Positions 16,096 to 25,878 of a stretch of 64,000 nt of DNA are shown piece after piece. Below the pieces are notes generated by a model that searched no databases, was not told the DNA's origin, and saw only the letters and a program-made list of their open reading frames with translations. The DNA is from JADKIH01 sp031417555 (GTDB taxonomy: Bacteria > Bacteroidota > Bacteroidia > AKYH767-A > 2013-40CM-41-45), in the NCBI GenBank assembly GCA_031417555.1, contig JANOVV010000112.1, positions 1 to 64,000 on the forward strand, read 5' to 3'. Position 1 is the stretch's first letter. Each line of letters opens with the position of its first letter. A program made the position numbers and the translations under genes.

Positions 16096-17703
16096 ATGAC
16101 TCCATTCACCAGAATATTAATTCCTTTCTCAAAAACGAATAATTTTGATAAATTAATTGTTGATTACATTAATGATGACGATTTTTTAAAAGAATTTTAT
16201 CCTTATGAAGACAGCCTTTCCGGAATAAAAGAAAGAATTACCTCATACAATAACCCTAGATTGAACAGAAAGAATCTATCCGATGTTTTACTGAAACAGT
16301 ATAACTCTTACGGTATAACGGAAATCCCTGAAAAAGTCAATAAAAATATCCTTTCTCTCTTAAATTCGAATACTTTTACCATAACCACTGGTCATCAGTT
16401 AAATGTCTTTAGTGGACCTTTGTATGTAATTTACAAGTTAATTTCTACTATCAATCTTGCCGAAAAGCTGAATTCCCTATTTCCGGACAATCATTTTGTT
16501 CCTGTTTATTGGATGGCAACCGAAGATCATGATATTAAAGAAATCACATCGCTAAATCTGTTTGGAAAAAACTTCAGTTGGGATAATGGATGGAAAGGCA
16601 TTGCCGGTAAAATGCCTTTAAATGGCATTGAAGCCTTAATTAATGAGATGAAACTTGTTTTTGGCAACTCTGGATATGCAAATGAATTGTATTCTCTAAT
16701 GTCTTCCTCTTATCTTGAAAGCCAAACACTCGCCGAAGCAACCAGAAAATGGGTTAACAAACTTTTAGGAAATAGCGGCCTGGTAATTTTAGATGGAAAC
16801 GATGCTCTATTAAAAAAATGCTTTCAGGATATTTTAATTGATGAAGTAATTAATAAAAGGTCTTCTTTACTAATTAATAAAACAACAGAAAGATTAGAGA
16901 AAAAATATTATTCCCAGGCTAAACCACGGGATATAAATCTGTTTTATTTAGGAGATAATTTCCGTGAAAGAATTGTAAGTGAAATGGAAACCTTAAAAGT
17001 GTTGAATAAAGATATTTCATTTTCTAAAGACGAAATTAAAGCTGAAATAAATTCGCATCCCGAAAAATTCAGTCCCAATGTAGTTTTACGTCCATTATAC
17101 CAGGAAAGTATATTACCAAATATTGTTTTTATCGGTGGGCCATCAGAAATTTCGTATTGGCTCGAATTAAAAGAATTATTCGAATTTTATAATGCTCCTA
17201 TGCCTTCCTTATTTTTAAGAAGCTCTGCCATGATTTTGGATAAAAACATGATGAATAAATTAAATAAACTTTCCATAAAAAAATCCGACATATTTTTATC
17301 CGCCGATGAGATTATTAAAACATTTATAAATTCTAAATCGAAGGACCAGTCATCATTTCATAGAGCAATCACATTAATCTCAGAAGAATTTTCTAAACTA
17401 GGAAGTTCTGTTTCACAGATTGATCCAACTTTAGTTCCGGCTGTTGAAGCCGAAAATCTTAAAGTTATTTCGTCATTGCAAACTCTGGAAGATAAAGTAA
17501 TGCGATCTTTAAAAAAGAAAAATGAAATAGAAGTAAACCAAATCCGCAAAGTGAAGGAAAAACTTTTCCCCGGAGGGAAATTACAAGAAAGAGAAGAATC
17601 TTTTTTAGGCTATTATTTACAATGGGGGAGTGCTTTTATTGATATGCTTAAAGATAACTTTGATCCTCTCGATAAAGAATTCATTATCCTGGAAGAATCT
17701 TAA
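16096..17703 (+). CDS. bshC: Bacillithiol biosynthesis cysteine-adding enzyme BshC
   Basis: Last enzyme of bacillithiol synthesis: it adds cysteine to glucosamine-malate, giving the low-molecular-weight thiol that replaces glutathione in Firmicutes and many Bacteroidota. Family signatures are TITTGHQLNVFSGPLYVIYK, PVYWMATEDHDIKEI, FIGGPSEISYWLEL and LFLRSSAMILDK, and the C-terminal part has a coiled coil (SSLQTLEDKVMRSLKKKNEIEV). From the chosen ATG it is 535 aa, normal for the family. It is monocistronic and convergent with the phosphoesterase gene nine bases downstream. BshA and BshB are not in this window. Confidence 0.93.
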   Translation: MTPFTRILIPFSKTNNFDKLIVDYINDDDFLKEFYPYEDSLSGIKERITSYNNPRLNRKNLSDVLLKQYNSYGITEIPEKVNKNILSLLNSNTFTITTGHQLNVFSGPLYVIYKLISTINLAEKLNSLFPDNHFVPVYWMATEDHDIKEITSLNLFGKNFSWDNGWKGIAGKMPLNGIEALINEMKLVFGNSGYANELYSLMSSSYLESQTLAEATRKWVNKLLGNSGLVILDGNDALLKKCFQDILIDEVINKRSSLLINKTTERLEKKYYSQAKPRDINLFYLGDNFRERIVSEMETLKVLNKDISFSKDEIKAEINSHPEKFSPNVVLRPLYQESILPNIVFIGGPSEISYWLELKELFEFYNAPMPSLFLRSSAMILDKNMMNKLNKLSIKKSDIFLSADEIIKTFINSKSKDQSSFHRAITLISEEFSKLGSSVSQIDPTLVPAVEAENLKVISSLQTLEDKVMRSLKKKNEIEVNQIRKVKEKLFPGGKLQEREESFLGYYLQWGSAFIDMLKDNFDPLDKEFIILEES

Positions 17704-17712
17704 TCAATATTT

Positions 17713-18888
17713 TTAATCAACAACAACTTTTCCGGACGATAAAAGAGTTCTTTCATTTTTTATCTGAAAGGTGTATACACCGTTTGAGAAACCTTCTTTT
17801 CTGAAAGCATAACTATTTTTTCCCTGTAAAACATGTATAATATCATCACTAACCAGTTTGCCCTGAATATTATAAATTAAAAGATGCATATCACCACCAT
17901 TTTTTCCTGTTTCTTCCGTAATTACAATTCGTGAGTTATCAGTTAAAGGATTCGGATAAACATAAGAGGAAATTGATGTTTCAGAAAAATCTTGAATTCC
18001 TAACGTACTCATCCAGATCTCATCTATCGATTCTGCATTGGCACTGTTTCCGGAATTTGGAAGGCTATACATTTCTTCTATAGTATGAAGAAGATCATAA
18101 TGGTTATAACTCTTCAAATAATAATTTCCCTGACGAACCATTGGTCCAATAAACAAACACATAATTCGATTGGTAGGAGTAAAATTATCTTCGTCAAGTG
18201 TCAAAATAAACAAGCTGTTGTTATCCTGTGCCCAGTCAATATAAGGTTTAAGATATTGCTGCAACCAATTATCTCCGGCCGAAATTCTGCCGGGATCTGA
18301 TCCATTATGCATATCATTATTCTGATTTGGAATAACAAAAGATACATCAGGAAGCAAATTAAAATTTGTAGGAAATTCTGTCATTGACAAATTGCAAGAA
18401 GAAGGAATCTGATTCAGACCATTCCCTTGCCAATTTACCCAAGGACAATGTTTGCGTGCATAAGCACCTGAAACAGCAACTGTCGATCCCGGCGTAGGCA
18501 ATCCTTCAGAATAGGATTTAAAAGTATTACCTGCATTAAGTAAGGCGCCTCCCAGATTGGGTGTCGTCCATGGTGTTCCCGCAGGTAAATTATCAGTGGT
18601 CTCACCCTGATTGCTTCCGGAAAATAACATCAGATAATTAGGCTGACTGGGATGTGTCAATGCATAATACTCTAGAAGATTCGCCGATTGAAAAACAAGA
18701 GTATTAATATAGGGAGCATAATTTGAACCTACAATTTGTTGATAAGAGTGATTTTCTAAAATACAAATTACAACATGATCAGGCTTAGGAACCGCTGCTA
18801 AGCTTGGTTGAATGGAAGGGAAAAAGGAAATAAGTAATGTTACTTTAAGTAAGAAATTTAATATGCGTACAAATTGTTTGTTATGCAT
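17713..18888 (-). CDS. Secreted phosphoesterase with T9SS sorting domain
   Basis: Exported phosphoesterase of the acid phosphatase/phospholipase C family (PF04185-like), 391 aa. A signal peptide (1-31) is followed by VVICILENHSYQQIVGS, which carries the metal-binding and nucleophile region of the family, then ALTHPSQPNYLMLFSGS, the SFVIPNQNNDMHNGSD segment and LFILTLDEDNF, all conserved metal-site regions. The last 80 residues (YVYPNPLTDNSRIVI ... NGVYTFQIKN) form a T9SS type A sorting domain, so the enzyme is probably exported and surface-attached or released. Phosphate scavenging is plausible given the pstS block at the left, but the genes are 15 kb apart. Confidence 0.87.
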   Translation of the reverse strand: MHNKQFVRILNFLLKVTLLISFFPSIQPSLAAVPKPDHVVICILENHSYQQIVGSNYAPYINTLVFQSANLLEYYALTHPSQPNYLMLFSGSNQGETTDNLPAGTPWTTPNLGGALLNAGNTFKSYSEGLPTPGSTVAVSGAYARKHCPWVNWQGNGLNQIPSSCNLSMTEFPTNFNLLPDVSFVIPNQNNDMHNGSDPGRISAGDNWLQQYLKPYIDWAQDNNSLFILTLDEDNFTPTNRIMCLFIGPMVRQGNYYLKSYNHYDLLHTIEEMYSLPNSGNSANAESIDEIWMSTLGIQDFSETSISSYVYPNPLTDNSRIVITEETGKNGGDMHLLIYNIQGKLVSDDIIHVLQGKNSYAFRKEGFSNGVYTFQIKNERTLLSSGKVVVD

Positions 18889-19217
18889 TCCTTTTTTTTT
18901 AGAACTGTATAATAATTTCTTTTAAACTGATCGTAAAGAAATGTTCCTATATTGGAGTGTTAATGAAGTGTAATTAAAGAATTGTATTCATCTTTTGCAA
19001 GATTTTTAAAAAAATCTAGTGAATGCAATATCTATAATCATAAAAATAGCTATTAATAAAATCAAATAACACACCATTAAATATTCAATTTAACCGCTTT
19101 ATGTTAATAAACTATTGATTAGAAGGGTTGTATTTCTTAAAAGTAAATAATTTCCACACTATGAAAATCACTTTTTCAAACTGTATGATTTGTAACCAAA
19201 AAGTAGATAATTCTCAA
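18889..19217. other. Divergent intergenic region, no gene seen
   Basis: AT-rich region between the minus-strand phosphoesterase and guaA. It contains one AT-only hairpin (AGATTTT/AAAATCT near 19000-19017). No purine riboswitch and no open frame were found. Confidence 0.5.
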
Positions 19218-19225
19218 TACTTTTG
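19218..19225 (+). promoter_or_regulatory. -7 promoter box of the guaA operon
   Basis: TACTTTTG matches TAnnTTTG exactly and ends three bases before the ATG at 19229. A possible -33 TTTG lies at 19189-19192, at rather wide spacing. A transcript from here would be nearly leaderless. Confidence 0.5.
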
Positions 19226-19228
19226 CAC

Positions 19229-20758
19229 ATGCACGAGACGATTTTAATTGTTGACTTTGGTTCCCAGTATACACAACTCATTGCTCGCCGGATTCGGGAA
19301 CTCAACGTTTATTGTGAAATTCACCCTTTTAATTACTTTCCCAAACTCAATTCATCCGTTAAAGGAGTGATTTTATCCGGAAGTCCTTTTTCGGTAAATG
19401 ATAAAAATGCTCCTAATCCGGAATTATCTCAAATTAGATCTAAGATTCCGGTTTTAGGTGTATGTTATGGTGCACAATTACTGGCATTTCAAAACGGTGG
19501 AGAAGTATTACCGTCTTTAACCAGAGAATACGGGAGAGCGCATTTAAAAAATATCGAAAATGGAAATGACCTTTTTCGTAATGTTAAATTGGATTCAACA
19601 GTGTGGATGTCGCATGGAGATACTATTTCCAAAGTGCCTGATAATTTTAATATACTTGCCAGTACTACTGATGTAGAAGTTGCTGCTTATAAAATTAAAA
19701 ATGAACCTACTTATGGTATTCAGTTTCATCCGGAAGTAACCCATTCTGAAGGTGGGAAAACAATACTTAAAAATTTTCTGGTTGATATTTGTCACTGTTC
19801 GCAAGATTGGACTCCATCCTTATTTGTTGAAGAATCCATAATTAGCTTGCAATCTCAAATCGGTAATGATCAGGTTGTACTTGGTTTATCCGGTGGCGTC
19901 GACAGCTCCGTTGCTGCTCTTTTATTGCATCGAGCAATTGGAAAAAATCTACATTGCATTTTCGTTGATAATGGTTTACTCAGGAAAGATGAATATGAAT
20001 CGGTTTTAGAATCTTATAAACATCTCGGTTTAAATATTACCGGCGTCGATGCCAAGGAACAATTCTATAGTTCTTTAAAAGGACTTACAGATCCGGAGGA
20101 AAAACGGAAAGCTATCGGAAAAATGTTTATCAAGATTTTCGACACGGAAGCGCATCGGATTAAAGACGTGAAATGGCTGGCACAGGGAACTATTTATCCT
20201 GATGTTATTGAATCTGTCAGTATAAATGGTTCATCTGTTACCATAAAAAGTCATCACAATGTGGGAGGACTACCCGAAAAAATGCATTTGAAAATAGTCG
20301 AACCTCTCAAATCTCTTTTTAAAGACGAAGTCAGGAAGGTTGGCAAGGAATTAAAAATCGATGAAAATATTCTAAACCGTCATCCGTTTCCAGGGCCCGG
20401 TCTCGCAATCCGAATTCTAGGTGAAATTACACCCGGGAAAATATCAACTTTGCAAAAAGCGGATGATATATTCATAACTCTTTTGAAAAAAGAAAAATTA
20501 TATGATAAAGTTTGGCAGGCTGGTGTAATTTTATTGCCCGTCCAATCTGTTGGAGTAATGGGAGATGAACGAACGTATGAAAATGCTGTTTGTCTCAGAG
20601 CCGTTACATCTGTCGACGGAATGACTGCCGACTGGAGCCACTTGCCTTACGATTTTCTTGCTAAAGTATCCAATGAAATAATCAACAAAGTAAAAGGAAT
20701 TAACAGAGTTGTTTACGATATTAGTTCTAAACCTCCGGCTACTATTGAATGGGAATAA
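19229..20758 (+). CDS. guaA: GMP synthase (glutamine-hydrolysing)
   Basis: Converts XMP to GMP with glutamine and ATP, the last step of guanine nucleotide synthesis. The N-terminal class I amidotransferase has nucleophile Cys79 in VLGVCYGAQLL and the His/Glu pair in QFHPEVTHSE. The ATP-pyrophosphatase domain has the PP-loop LGLSGGVDSSVAALL, and the C-terminal dimerisation domain ends in DISSKPPATIEWE as expected. 509 aa is normal. The frame extends to a TTG at 19223, but that codon lies inside the -7 box; MHETILIVDFGSQYTQL is the usual start. It is first of four closely spaced genes (27, 3 and 13 bases apart). Confidence 0.96.
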   Translation: MHETILIVDFGSQYTQLIARRIRELNVYCEIHPFNYFPKLNSSVKGVILSGSPFSVNDKNAPNPELSQIRSKIPVLGVCYGAQLLAFQNGGEVLPSLTREYGRAHLKNIENGNDLFRNVKLDSTVWMSHGDTISKVPDNFNILASTTDVEVAAYKIKNEPTYGIQFHPEVTHSEGGKTILKNFLVDICHCSQDWTPSLFVEESIISLQSQIGNDQVVLGLSGGVDSSVAALLLHRAIGKNLHCIFVDNGLLRKDEYESVLESYKHLGLNITGVDAKEQFYSSLKGLTDPEEKRKAIGKMFIKIFDTEAHRIKDVKWLAQGTIYPDVIESVSINGSSVTIKSHHNVGGLPEKMHLKIVEPLKSLFKDEVRKVGKELKIDENILNRHPFPGPGLAIRILGEITPGKISTLQKADDIFITLLKKEKLYDKVWQAGVILLPVQSVGVMGDERTYENAVCLRAVTSVDGMTADWSHLPYDFLAKVSNEIINKVKGINRVVYDISSKPPATIEWE

Positions 20759-20785
20759 AAATTAATACTCTTATATTATAAATTT

Positions 20786-22243
20786 ATGATGAAATTATAT
20801 TGGCAGCGGAACTTTTGTGAAAATAAATTTCTGTCATTGATAGTAATTTTTTTTATTTCAGTTGTATTTAATTACAATGAAATTAATGCTCAGGTTCTGA
20901 CTAAAAAAGATACTTGCAACATTCGTTTTTTAAATTCAAGAAAATTTTTCATCTATAAAGTTAATAATGGAGAAACCTTATTCGGCATCGCTCAAAAATT
21001 TAAAATACCTCAGGAAGAAATCATGCAATTCAACCATGATATTGAAAAAAACGGACTTAAAGCTAAAATGAAGTTGTGGATTCCCGCTTATAGTTGGAAT
21101 AAAAAAGATGTTATTATTGAAAAGGAAAAAGAAGCTGAAAAGATTGAAAAAAATTTATATAACATAGCTATTGTTACTTCTTTCGGCCTTCCCAAAATTT
21201 ATACTGCTGAAGATACTACTGATACCTATGTGAATGAACCCTTGGAAAAAGAAGTTAAAGACAATCTCGAATTTGTAGAAGGTATTTTATATTCTGCTGA
21301 ATTATTGAAATCTGAAGGATTGAAAGTTCATTTGTTTATTATTGATTCGGAAAGCGATACTAATAAATTATGGAATAAACTGAAAAAAAATAATGGATAT
21401 AATCTCATAATTACAAATGAAAATGGAAGTATTTTAAAATCCCTATCACGATATTCATTGGAAAAAGATATTAAATTATTTTCATGCGGAATAAATACCA
21501 TTGATAATATTAAGGAAAATAAAAATGCTTTTTCTTTAAATCCTTCTTCAATTAAACAATGTGAACAAATGGGAAAATTTTCGGGGAAGTATTTTCCTAA
21601 TTCGTTGCTAATTACAATTAAGACTAATGCAAGTAAAGAAAATGAACGTGCAGAAATTTTCCGTGTCGGTTGGTTGAAAAGTCAATCGAAAGCATTAATT
21701 CAAATAGATTATACTAAAGGTGGAGTAAAAGCATTAACCGAATCACTTGATAAAAGTAAAACTAATATTTTATTTGTTTCATCTTCAAATGAGGATATGG
21801 TTTCTTCACTTTTATCATCGATAAATACTAAAATACCGGAATATAATATCAAGGTTATTGGATTGCCTACCTGGCAATATTTTGAAACAATTGATCAGAA
21901 ATTATTGGCAAATTGCAATGTATATTTATTTAGTTCCGGTTTTATAGAATTTAGTAATAAGTCAGTTTTTGCTTTTCGGAAATTTTTTCGGGATAAATAT
22001 TATATGGAACCTACCGATTTTTCGTACCAGGGAAATGATGCTTTCCTTGTTTCCGGAAAATTATTATTGATGAATGGAAAGAAAATTTTTGATGGAAAGG
22101 CACCGACAATAAAAGGTATTTTTTCTGATTATACATTTGTTCGTTCTTCAAACTATAACGTTTACGAAAATGAAAATATTCATGTTTATCAACCGGCTTA
22201 TGACATAAGCATTGATCTTACTAAAAACATTACGGAAAAGTAA
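20786..22243 (+). CDS. LysM-domain protein with periplasmic-binding-like domain
   Basis: Exported or membrane-anchored protein of 485 aa. A hydrophobic segment (about 14-33) is followed by one LysM domain (about 52-98; YKVNNGETLFGIAQKF) that should bind peptidoglycan. The remaining 350 residues resemble a type 1 periplasmic-binding fold (leucine/amide-binding-like), with alternating strands and helices such as NLIITNENGSIL, PNSLLITIKTNA and TNILFVSSSNEDM. LysM-linked receptor-like proteins of this layout are common in Bacteroidota and lack a known ligand. It lies between guaA and hemF; ATG is doubled at the start (20786 and 20789). Confidence 0.75.
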   Translation: MMKLYWQRNFCENKFLSLIVIFFISVVFNYNEINAQVLTKKDTCNIRFLNSRKFFIYKVNNGETLFGIAQKFKIPQEEIMQFNHDIEKNGLKAKMKLWIPAYSWNKKDVIIEKEKEAEKIEKNLYNIAIVTSFGLPKIYTAEDTTDTYVNEPLEKEVKDNLEFVEGILYSAELLKSEGLKVHLFIIDSESDTNKLWNKLKKNNGYNLIITNENGSILKSLSRYSLEKDIKLFSCGINTIDNIKENKNAFSLNPSSIKQCEQMGKFSGKYFPNSLLITIKTNASKENERAEIFRVGWLKSQSKALIQIDYTKGGVKALTESLDKSKTNILFVSSSNEDMVSSLLSSINTKIPEYNIKVIGLPTWQYFETIDQKLLANCNVYLFSSGFIEFSNKSVFAFRKFFRDKYYMEPTDFSYQGNDAFLVSGKLLLMNGKKIFDGKAPTIKGIFSDYTFVRSSNYNVYENENIHVYQPAYDISIDLTKNITEK

Positions 22244-22246
22244 GAA

Positions 22247-23164
22247 ATGGAATTTAAGAATATTGTTGAACTATGGTTTAAGAATTTACAGGATAAAATT
22301 TGCTCCGGCCTTGAAAAAATTGATTCAGGAAGTCATTTCAGGGAAGATAAGTGGTTTCGAGAAGGCGGAGGAGGAGGACTTACCCGAATTTTAAGCAATG
22401 GTAAAATAATCGAAAGGGGAGGAGTCAATTTTTCATCAATACATGGCGAAGCACCGGAATTTTTACGAAATCAGTTACAAAAAAGAATATCGAATCAATC
22501 ATCCTCTTTTTTTGCAACAGGAGTCTCCATTGTTATTCATCCCTTAAACCCGGAAGTTCCAATTATACATATGAATGTACGGTATTTTGAAATGGATACT
22601 CTAGCTTGGTTTGGTGGAGGAATTGATTTAACCCCACATTACATTGTTGATGATGATGCAATACTCTTTCATCAGGGTTTAAGAAAAATGTGTAATAAAC
22701 ATAATTCAAATTACTATGCTGATTTTAAAAAAGAAGCTGATGATTATTTTTTTATTAAACACAGAAATGAAACAAGAGGTGTTGGAGGAATTTTCTTTGA
22801 TCAGATAGAAGCAAAAGATAAAATTACTATTCAAGACAGATTTGAATTTGTTAAAGACACCGGTGAATTTTTTCTTCCGATGTATACCGAATTAATCAAT
22901 AGAAATAAAGATAAAAGTTATGGAGAAAACGAAATTAAATGGCAAAGATTACGGCGGGGCAGGTATGTCGAATTTAATTTAGTTTATGACCGCGGCACTA
23001 AGTTCGGATTAGAGACCAATGGCCGAACAGAATCTATATTAATGAGTCTTCCACCTTTCGTTCAATGGGAGTATGATTTTAAACCGGAGGAAGGCAGTCG
23101 TGAAAAATTAACTTTAGGTTTGCTAAAAAAGGGAATTGATTGGGCACATAAATTAAAGTCATAA
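22247..23164 (+). CDS. hemF: Oxygen-dependent coproporphyrinogen III oxidase
   Basis: Aerobic haem-synthesis enzyme that decarboxylates coproporphyrinogen III to protoporphyrinogen IX. Diagnostic segments are FREGGGGGLTRIL, GVNFSSIHGEAP, ATGVSIVIHPLNP, AWFGGGIDLTPHY, RGVGGIFFD, RRGRYVEFNLVYDRGT and ESILMSLPPFVQWEY. At 305 aa it is full length. It starts three bases after the LysM gene and is followed at 13 bases by a membrane protein, so it is an internal operon gene. Use of the oxygen-dependent enzyme suggests aerobic growth. Confidence 0.96.
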   Translation: MEFKNIVELWFKNLQDKICSGLEKIDSGSHFREDKWFREGGGGGLTRILSNGKIIERGGVNFSSIHGEAPEFLRNQLQKRISNQSSSFFATGVSIVIHPLNPEVPIIHMNVRYFEMDTLAWFGGGIDLTPHYIVDDDAILFHQGLRKMCNKHNSNYYADFKKEADDYFFIKHRNETRGVGGIFFDQIEAKDKITIQDRFEFVKDTGEFFLPMYTELINRNKDKSYGENEIKWQRLRRGRYVEFNLVYDRGTKFGLETNGRTESILMSLPPFVQWEYDFKPEEGSREKLTLGLLKKGIDWAHKLKS

Positions 23165-23177
23165 AAGAAATCCTATT

Positions 23178-25712
23178 TTGAATAATACGGTTTTGCAATA
23201 TTCAATATCAAAGGAAAGAAAATATGTTTTCTTTTTTATTCTATTTTATATTGTTATAGAATTAATTTACGGATTTTGGAATAATTCTACATGGGATGAC
23301 GATTGCCCGAGCAGGTATTACAATACTCTTAATGCGATTAATGATTTTAGCCAGTTTACTGCATTGTGGAATAGACCTTTGTTTGTTCTGATATTTTTTC
23401 TTCCTGTTCATATTTCCAAATTCAGTATACTATTTTTAATGGTGGCGATTTCTGCAACGGCTTCTTTTTTTCTTTATAAAGGAGTAAAAAAAGCAGGAGT
23501 TGAAAATGCATGGCTTGTAGTACCATTCATGCTTTTTCAGGCATTTTATTTTGGAGTTTCTAGGAATGCTGAAGTGGAGCCACTTGCTGTAGCCATTATC
23601 TGTTTAGCATATTATTGTTATGTGTCAGATAAAATGTTTTGGTTTGCAATATTAGGAACGTTTCTTCCATTAGCCAGGCTTGAATTATCTCCGGCACTTA
23701 TTATTTGGGCGATAATTCTTTTTAAGAAAAAGGAATACAAATATCTTCCGGTTTTAATAGCACTTCCGGTTTTGTGGAGTATTGCAGGCGGTATTATAGA
23801 GGGAAATTTCAAATTTACCTGGCTGCTCGACCAGGTTTTAAATGGGGAAAAATCTGAAAATATTTATGGCCATAAATCATTCGGACGATATTTTCATTCA
23901 TATCCATATGTAATTGGACCGGTAATCTTTTTTTTATTTTTTATTGGATTAGCGGAACGGTTATATAAAAGAAAAGTAGATTTGTTTGTCGTTTCTCAAT
24001 TCATTTTGATTTTTTTCATTTATGTTATATTTTCATGGAAGTTAAATGCCGGCAATGCGGCCGGGTTCCTGAGGAATTTAATTCCTTTAACTCCTTTAGC
24101 TGCTATTATAAGTGTAAATGGATTTAATTATCTTTTTAGTGCCTTAGGAGTTTTTAAAAATAAACATGAAAATAAACCAATTCAAGAAGATAAAATTGCA
24201 AATCTGAATTCTAAACAGATTAAATATAAGAAAGCAGTTAAAACAAATTCAGTTGTAAAAGAAATTAATACTAGTCGGATTAAAAAAAATCAAAAGGCAC
24301 GGTATGGGTTTTTTATTACAATAATTCTTTTACTTTTTTATTTCTATTTTTCGGCAGAATTACAAGACCATCATACTTTTCTGGAGAAAAACGATTATAC
24401 CAATATTTTGGTATTGCTTAGTGTTTTATTTTCGTTAGCATTAATTTATATTCTATTTAGAAAAGACATTCAAAAAGTAAAATCGTATTCAGCATTTTTA
24501 GTTGCTTCATTTTGTATTGGATTTGCGGTTTTAAGTGAACATCCCGATAAAAATATAAATACTGAAAGAAAAATCCTGGAAGAAGCTTCCGACTTGTATG
24601 TGGGAAGTTATATGAAGGATTATAAAACATACGTAAATCATATTTGGTTTTTTTGGAGTAATGGTTTAAACCGGAACGATACTTCAAAATTCGGATTAGT
24701 AACAAAAAATAATTTGACAAATGCTCCTTATTTATCATTTGTTTTTTGGGAAAATCATTATTGCAGCCGACTATCCGGCGATGTAAATTTTAATTGGATT
24801 CAGAATAATAGAGAATTCGTTGAACTTGATTTTAATTTTGCTGCTGACCGAACCAGCGCAATTCATATATTTCAAAAAGTGCACGATAATAAAGACAGCA
24901 TCAGGAAAAGCTTTGATTCATACTTTAAAGGAATTGGTGAAAAACGTGCCTCAACATTAATTAGTCGCGGTACTTTAATGTTTGAAAGATTTTCAGATTA
25001 TAACGCTGCAATTTTAGATTTAAATGAAGCAATTAAAATTGATTCAGCTTTACCTAAAGCGTATTATCAAAGGGCTGTATTTTATTTTAATTGTACCAAA
25101 GATTATAATTTGGCTTTGAAAGATTTTTCAAAATACATTGAAATGGATACAGTTAATATTGAAGCCTTTTTTAATAAAGGACTTTGTTTGGGAAATCTTA
25201 ATCGGCTGGATGAAGCGGTTTCAACGTATTCGACTCTTTTGACAAGGGATATAAATTACACAAATGCATATTTTAGAAGAGGCTTGGTATATTATGCTCA
25301 GAAAAAATATGATTTAGTTGTTGATGATTTATCAAAAGTATTGTTGGTGGATCAATCAAATTTAGAAGCGGTTTATTACAGAGCATTGAGTTATTTAAAT
25401 CTTAAAAATTTTCAAAATGCATTGGGAGATTTTAATCAGGCGCTTTTTCTAAATAAGAATGATGTATCGATATATTATTTCCGGGCCAAAGCATTTTCGG
25501 GTTTGGGAAATTATAAAAATGCCATAGAAGATTATTCCACAATGATTGCGGCTGTTCCAGGCGATCCTAAATTGTATTTCGAGCGTGGTGGAAATTTAAT
25601 GATGCTTTCAGATTATAGAAGTGCATATTATGATTTCCAACATGCTTTGAATTTAGGTTATCCTGTTCCTGATTCAATTATTTCTCAATGCAGAAAAGCA
25701 GGTAGTTTATAA
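23178..25712 (+). CDS. Multi-pass membrane protein with C-terminal TPR repeats
   Basis: 844-aa protein. The first 590 residues hold about ten transmembrane helices resembling a GT-C-like glycosyltransferase scaffold (early loop NSTWDDDCPSRYYN, then PLARLELSPALIIW). They are interrupted by a lysine-rich loop (about 335-370) and followed by an extracytoplasmic segment. The C-terminal 250 residues are about seven tetratricopeptide repeats (YNAAILDLNEAIKIDSALPKAYYQRA and similar). The only reasonable start is TTG at 23178 (another TTG at 23193), as no ATG lies near. Catalytic activity is not established. It is fourth in the guaA operon. Confidence 0.7.
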   Translation: MNNTVLQYSISKERKYVFFFILFYIVIELIYGFWNNSTWDDDCPSRYYNTLNAINDFSQFTALWNRPLFVLIFFLPVHISKFSILFLMVAISATASFFLYKGVKKAGVENAWLVVPFMLFQAFYFGVSRNAEVEPLAVAIICLAYYCYVSDKMFWFAILGTFLPLARLELSPALIIWAIILFKKKEYKYLPVLIALPVLWSIAGGIIEGNFKFTWLLDQVLNGEKSENIYGHKSFGRYFHSYPYVIGPVIFFLFFIGLAERLYKRKVDLFVVSQFILIFFIYVIFSWKLNAGNAAGFLRNLIPLTPLAAIISVNGFNYLFSALGVFKNKHENKPIQEDKIANLNSKQIKYKKAVKTNSVVKEINTSRIKKNQKARYGFFITIILLLFYFYFSAELQDHHTFLEKNDYTNILVLLSVLFSLALIYILFRKDIQKVKSYSAFLVASFCIGFAVLSEHPDKNINTERKILEEASDLYVGSYMKDYKTYVNHIWFFWSNGLNRNDTSKFGLVTKNNLTNAPYLSFVFWENHYCSRLSGDVNFNWIQNNREFVELDFNFAADRTSAIHIFQKVHDNKDSIRKSFDSYFKGIGEKRASTLISRGTLMFERFSDYNAAILDLNEAIKIDSALPKAYYQRAVFYFNCTKDYNLALKDFSKYIEMDTVNIEAFFNKGLCLGNLNRLDEAVSTYSTLLTRDINYTNAYFRRGLVYYAQKKYDLVVDDLSKVLLVDQSNLEAVYYRALSYLNLKNFQNALGDFNQALFLNKNDVSIYYFRAKAFSGLGNYKNAIEDYSTMIAAVPGDPKLYFERGGNLMMLSDYRSAYYDFQHALNLGYPVPDSIISQCRKAGSL

Positions 25713-25829
25713 TAGTTTCTATTGATTTAATTTTTCGGAATGGAATGCTATAAACATTTCAAGTGCAAAAGTCCGGTTAAATTATTAACAAAATCTTATT
25801 CAAAAAATGAATATTGTAGCAGTTTTTTA

Positions 25830-25860
25830 TTGAAAAAATCAAAATGTTTTAGCATCTTTG
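25830..25860 (+). promoter_or_regulatory. Promoter of the 47-aa membrane protein gene
   Basis: TTG at 25830-25832 and CATCTTTG at 25853-25860 are separated by 20 bases, the expected -33/-7 spacing. The -7 box has one mismatch to TAnnTTTG (C for T). The ATG follows 18 bases later. Confidence 0.45.
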
Positions 25861-25878
25861 TTCAATAAAATAATATCG

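Noticed and set aside
19223..19228. TTG start of guaA
   Set aside because: The TTG is part of the -7 box TACTTTTG; the ATG at 19229 fits family starts.
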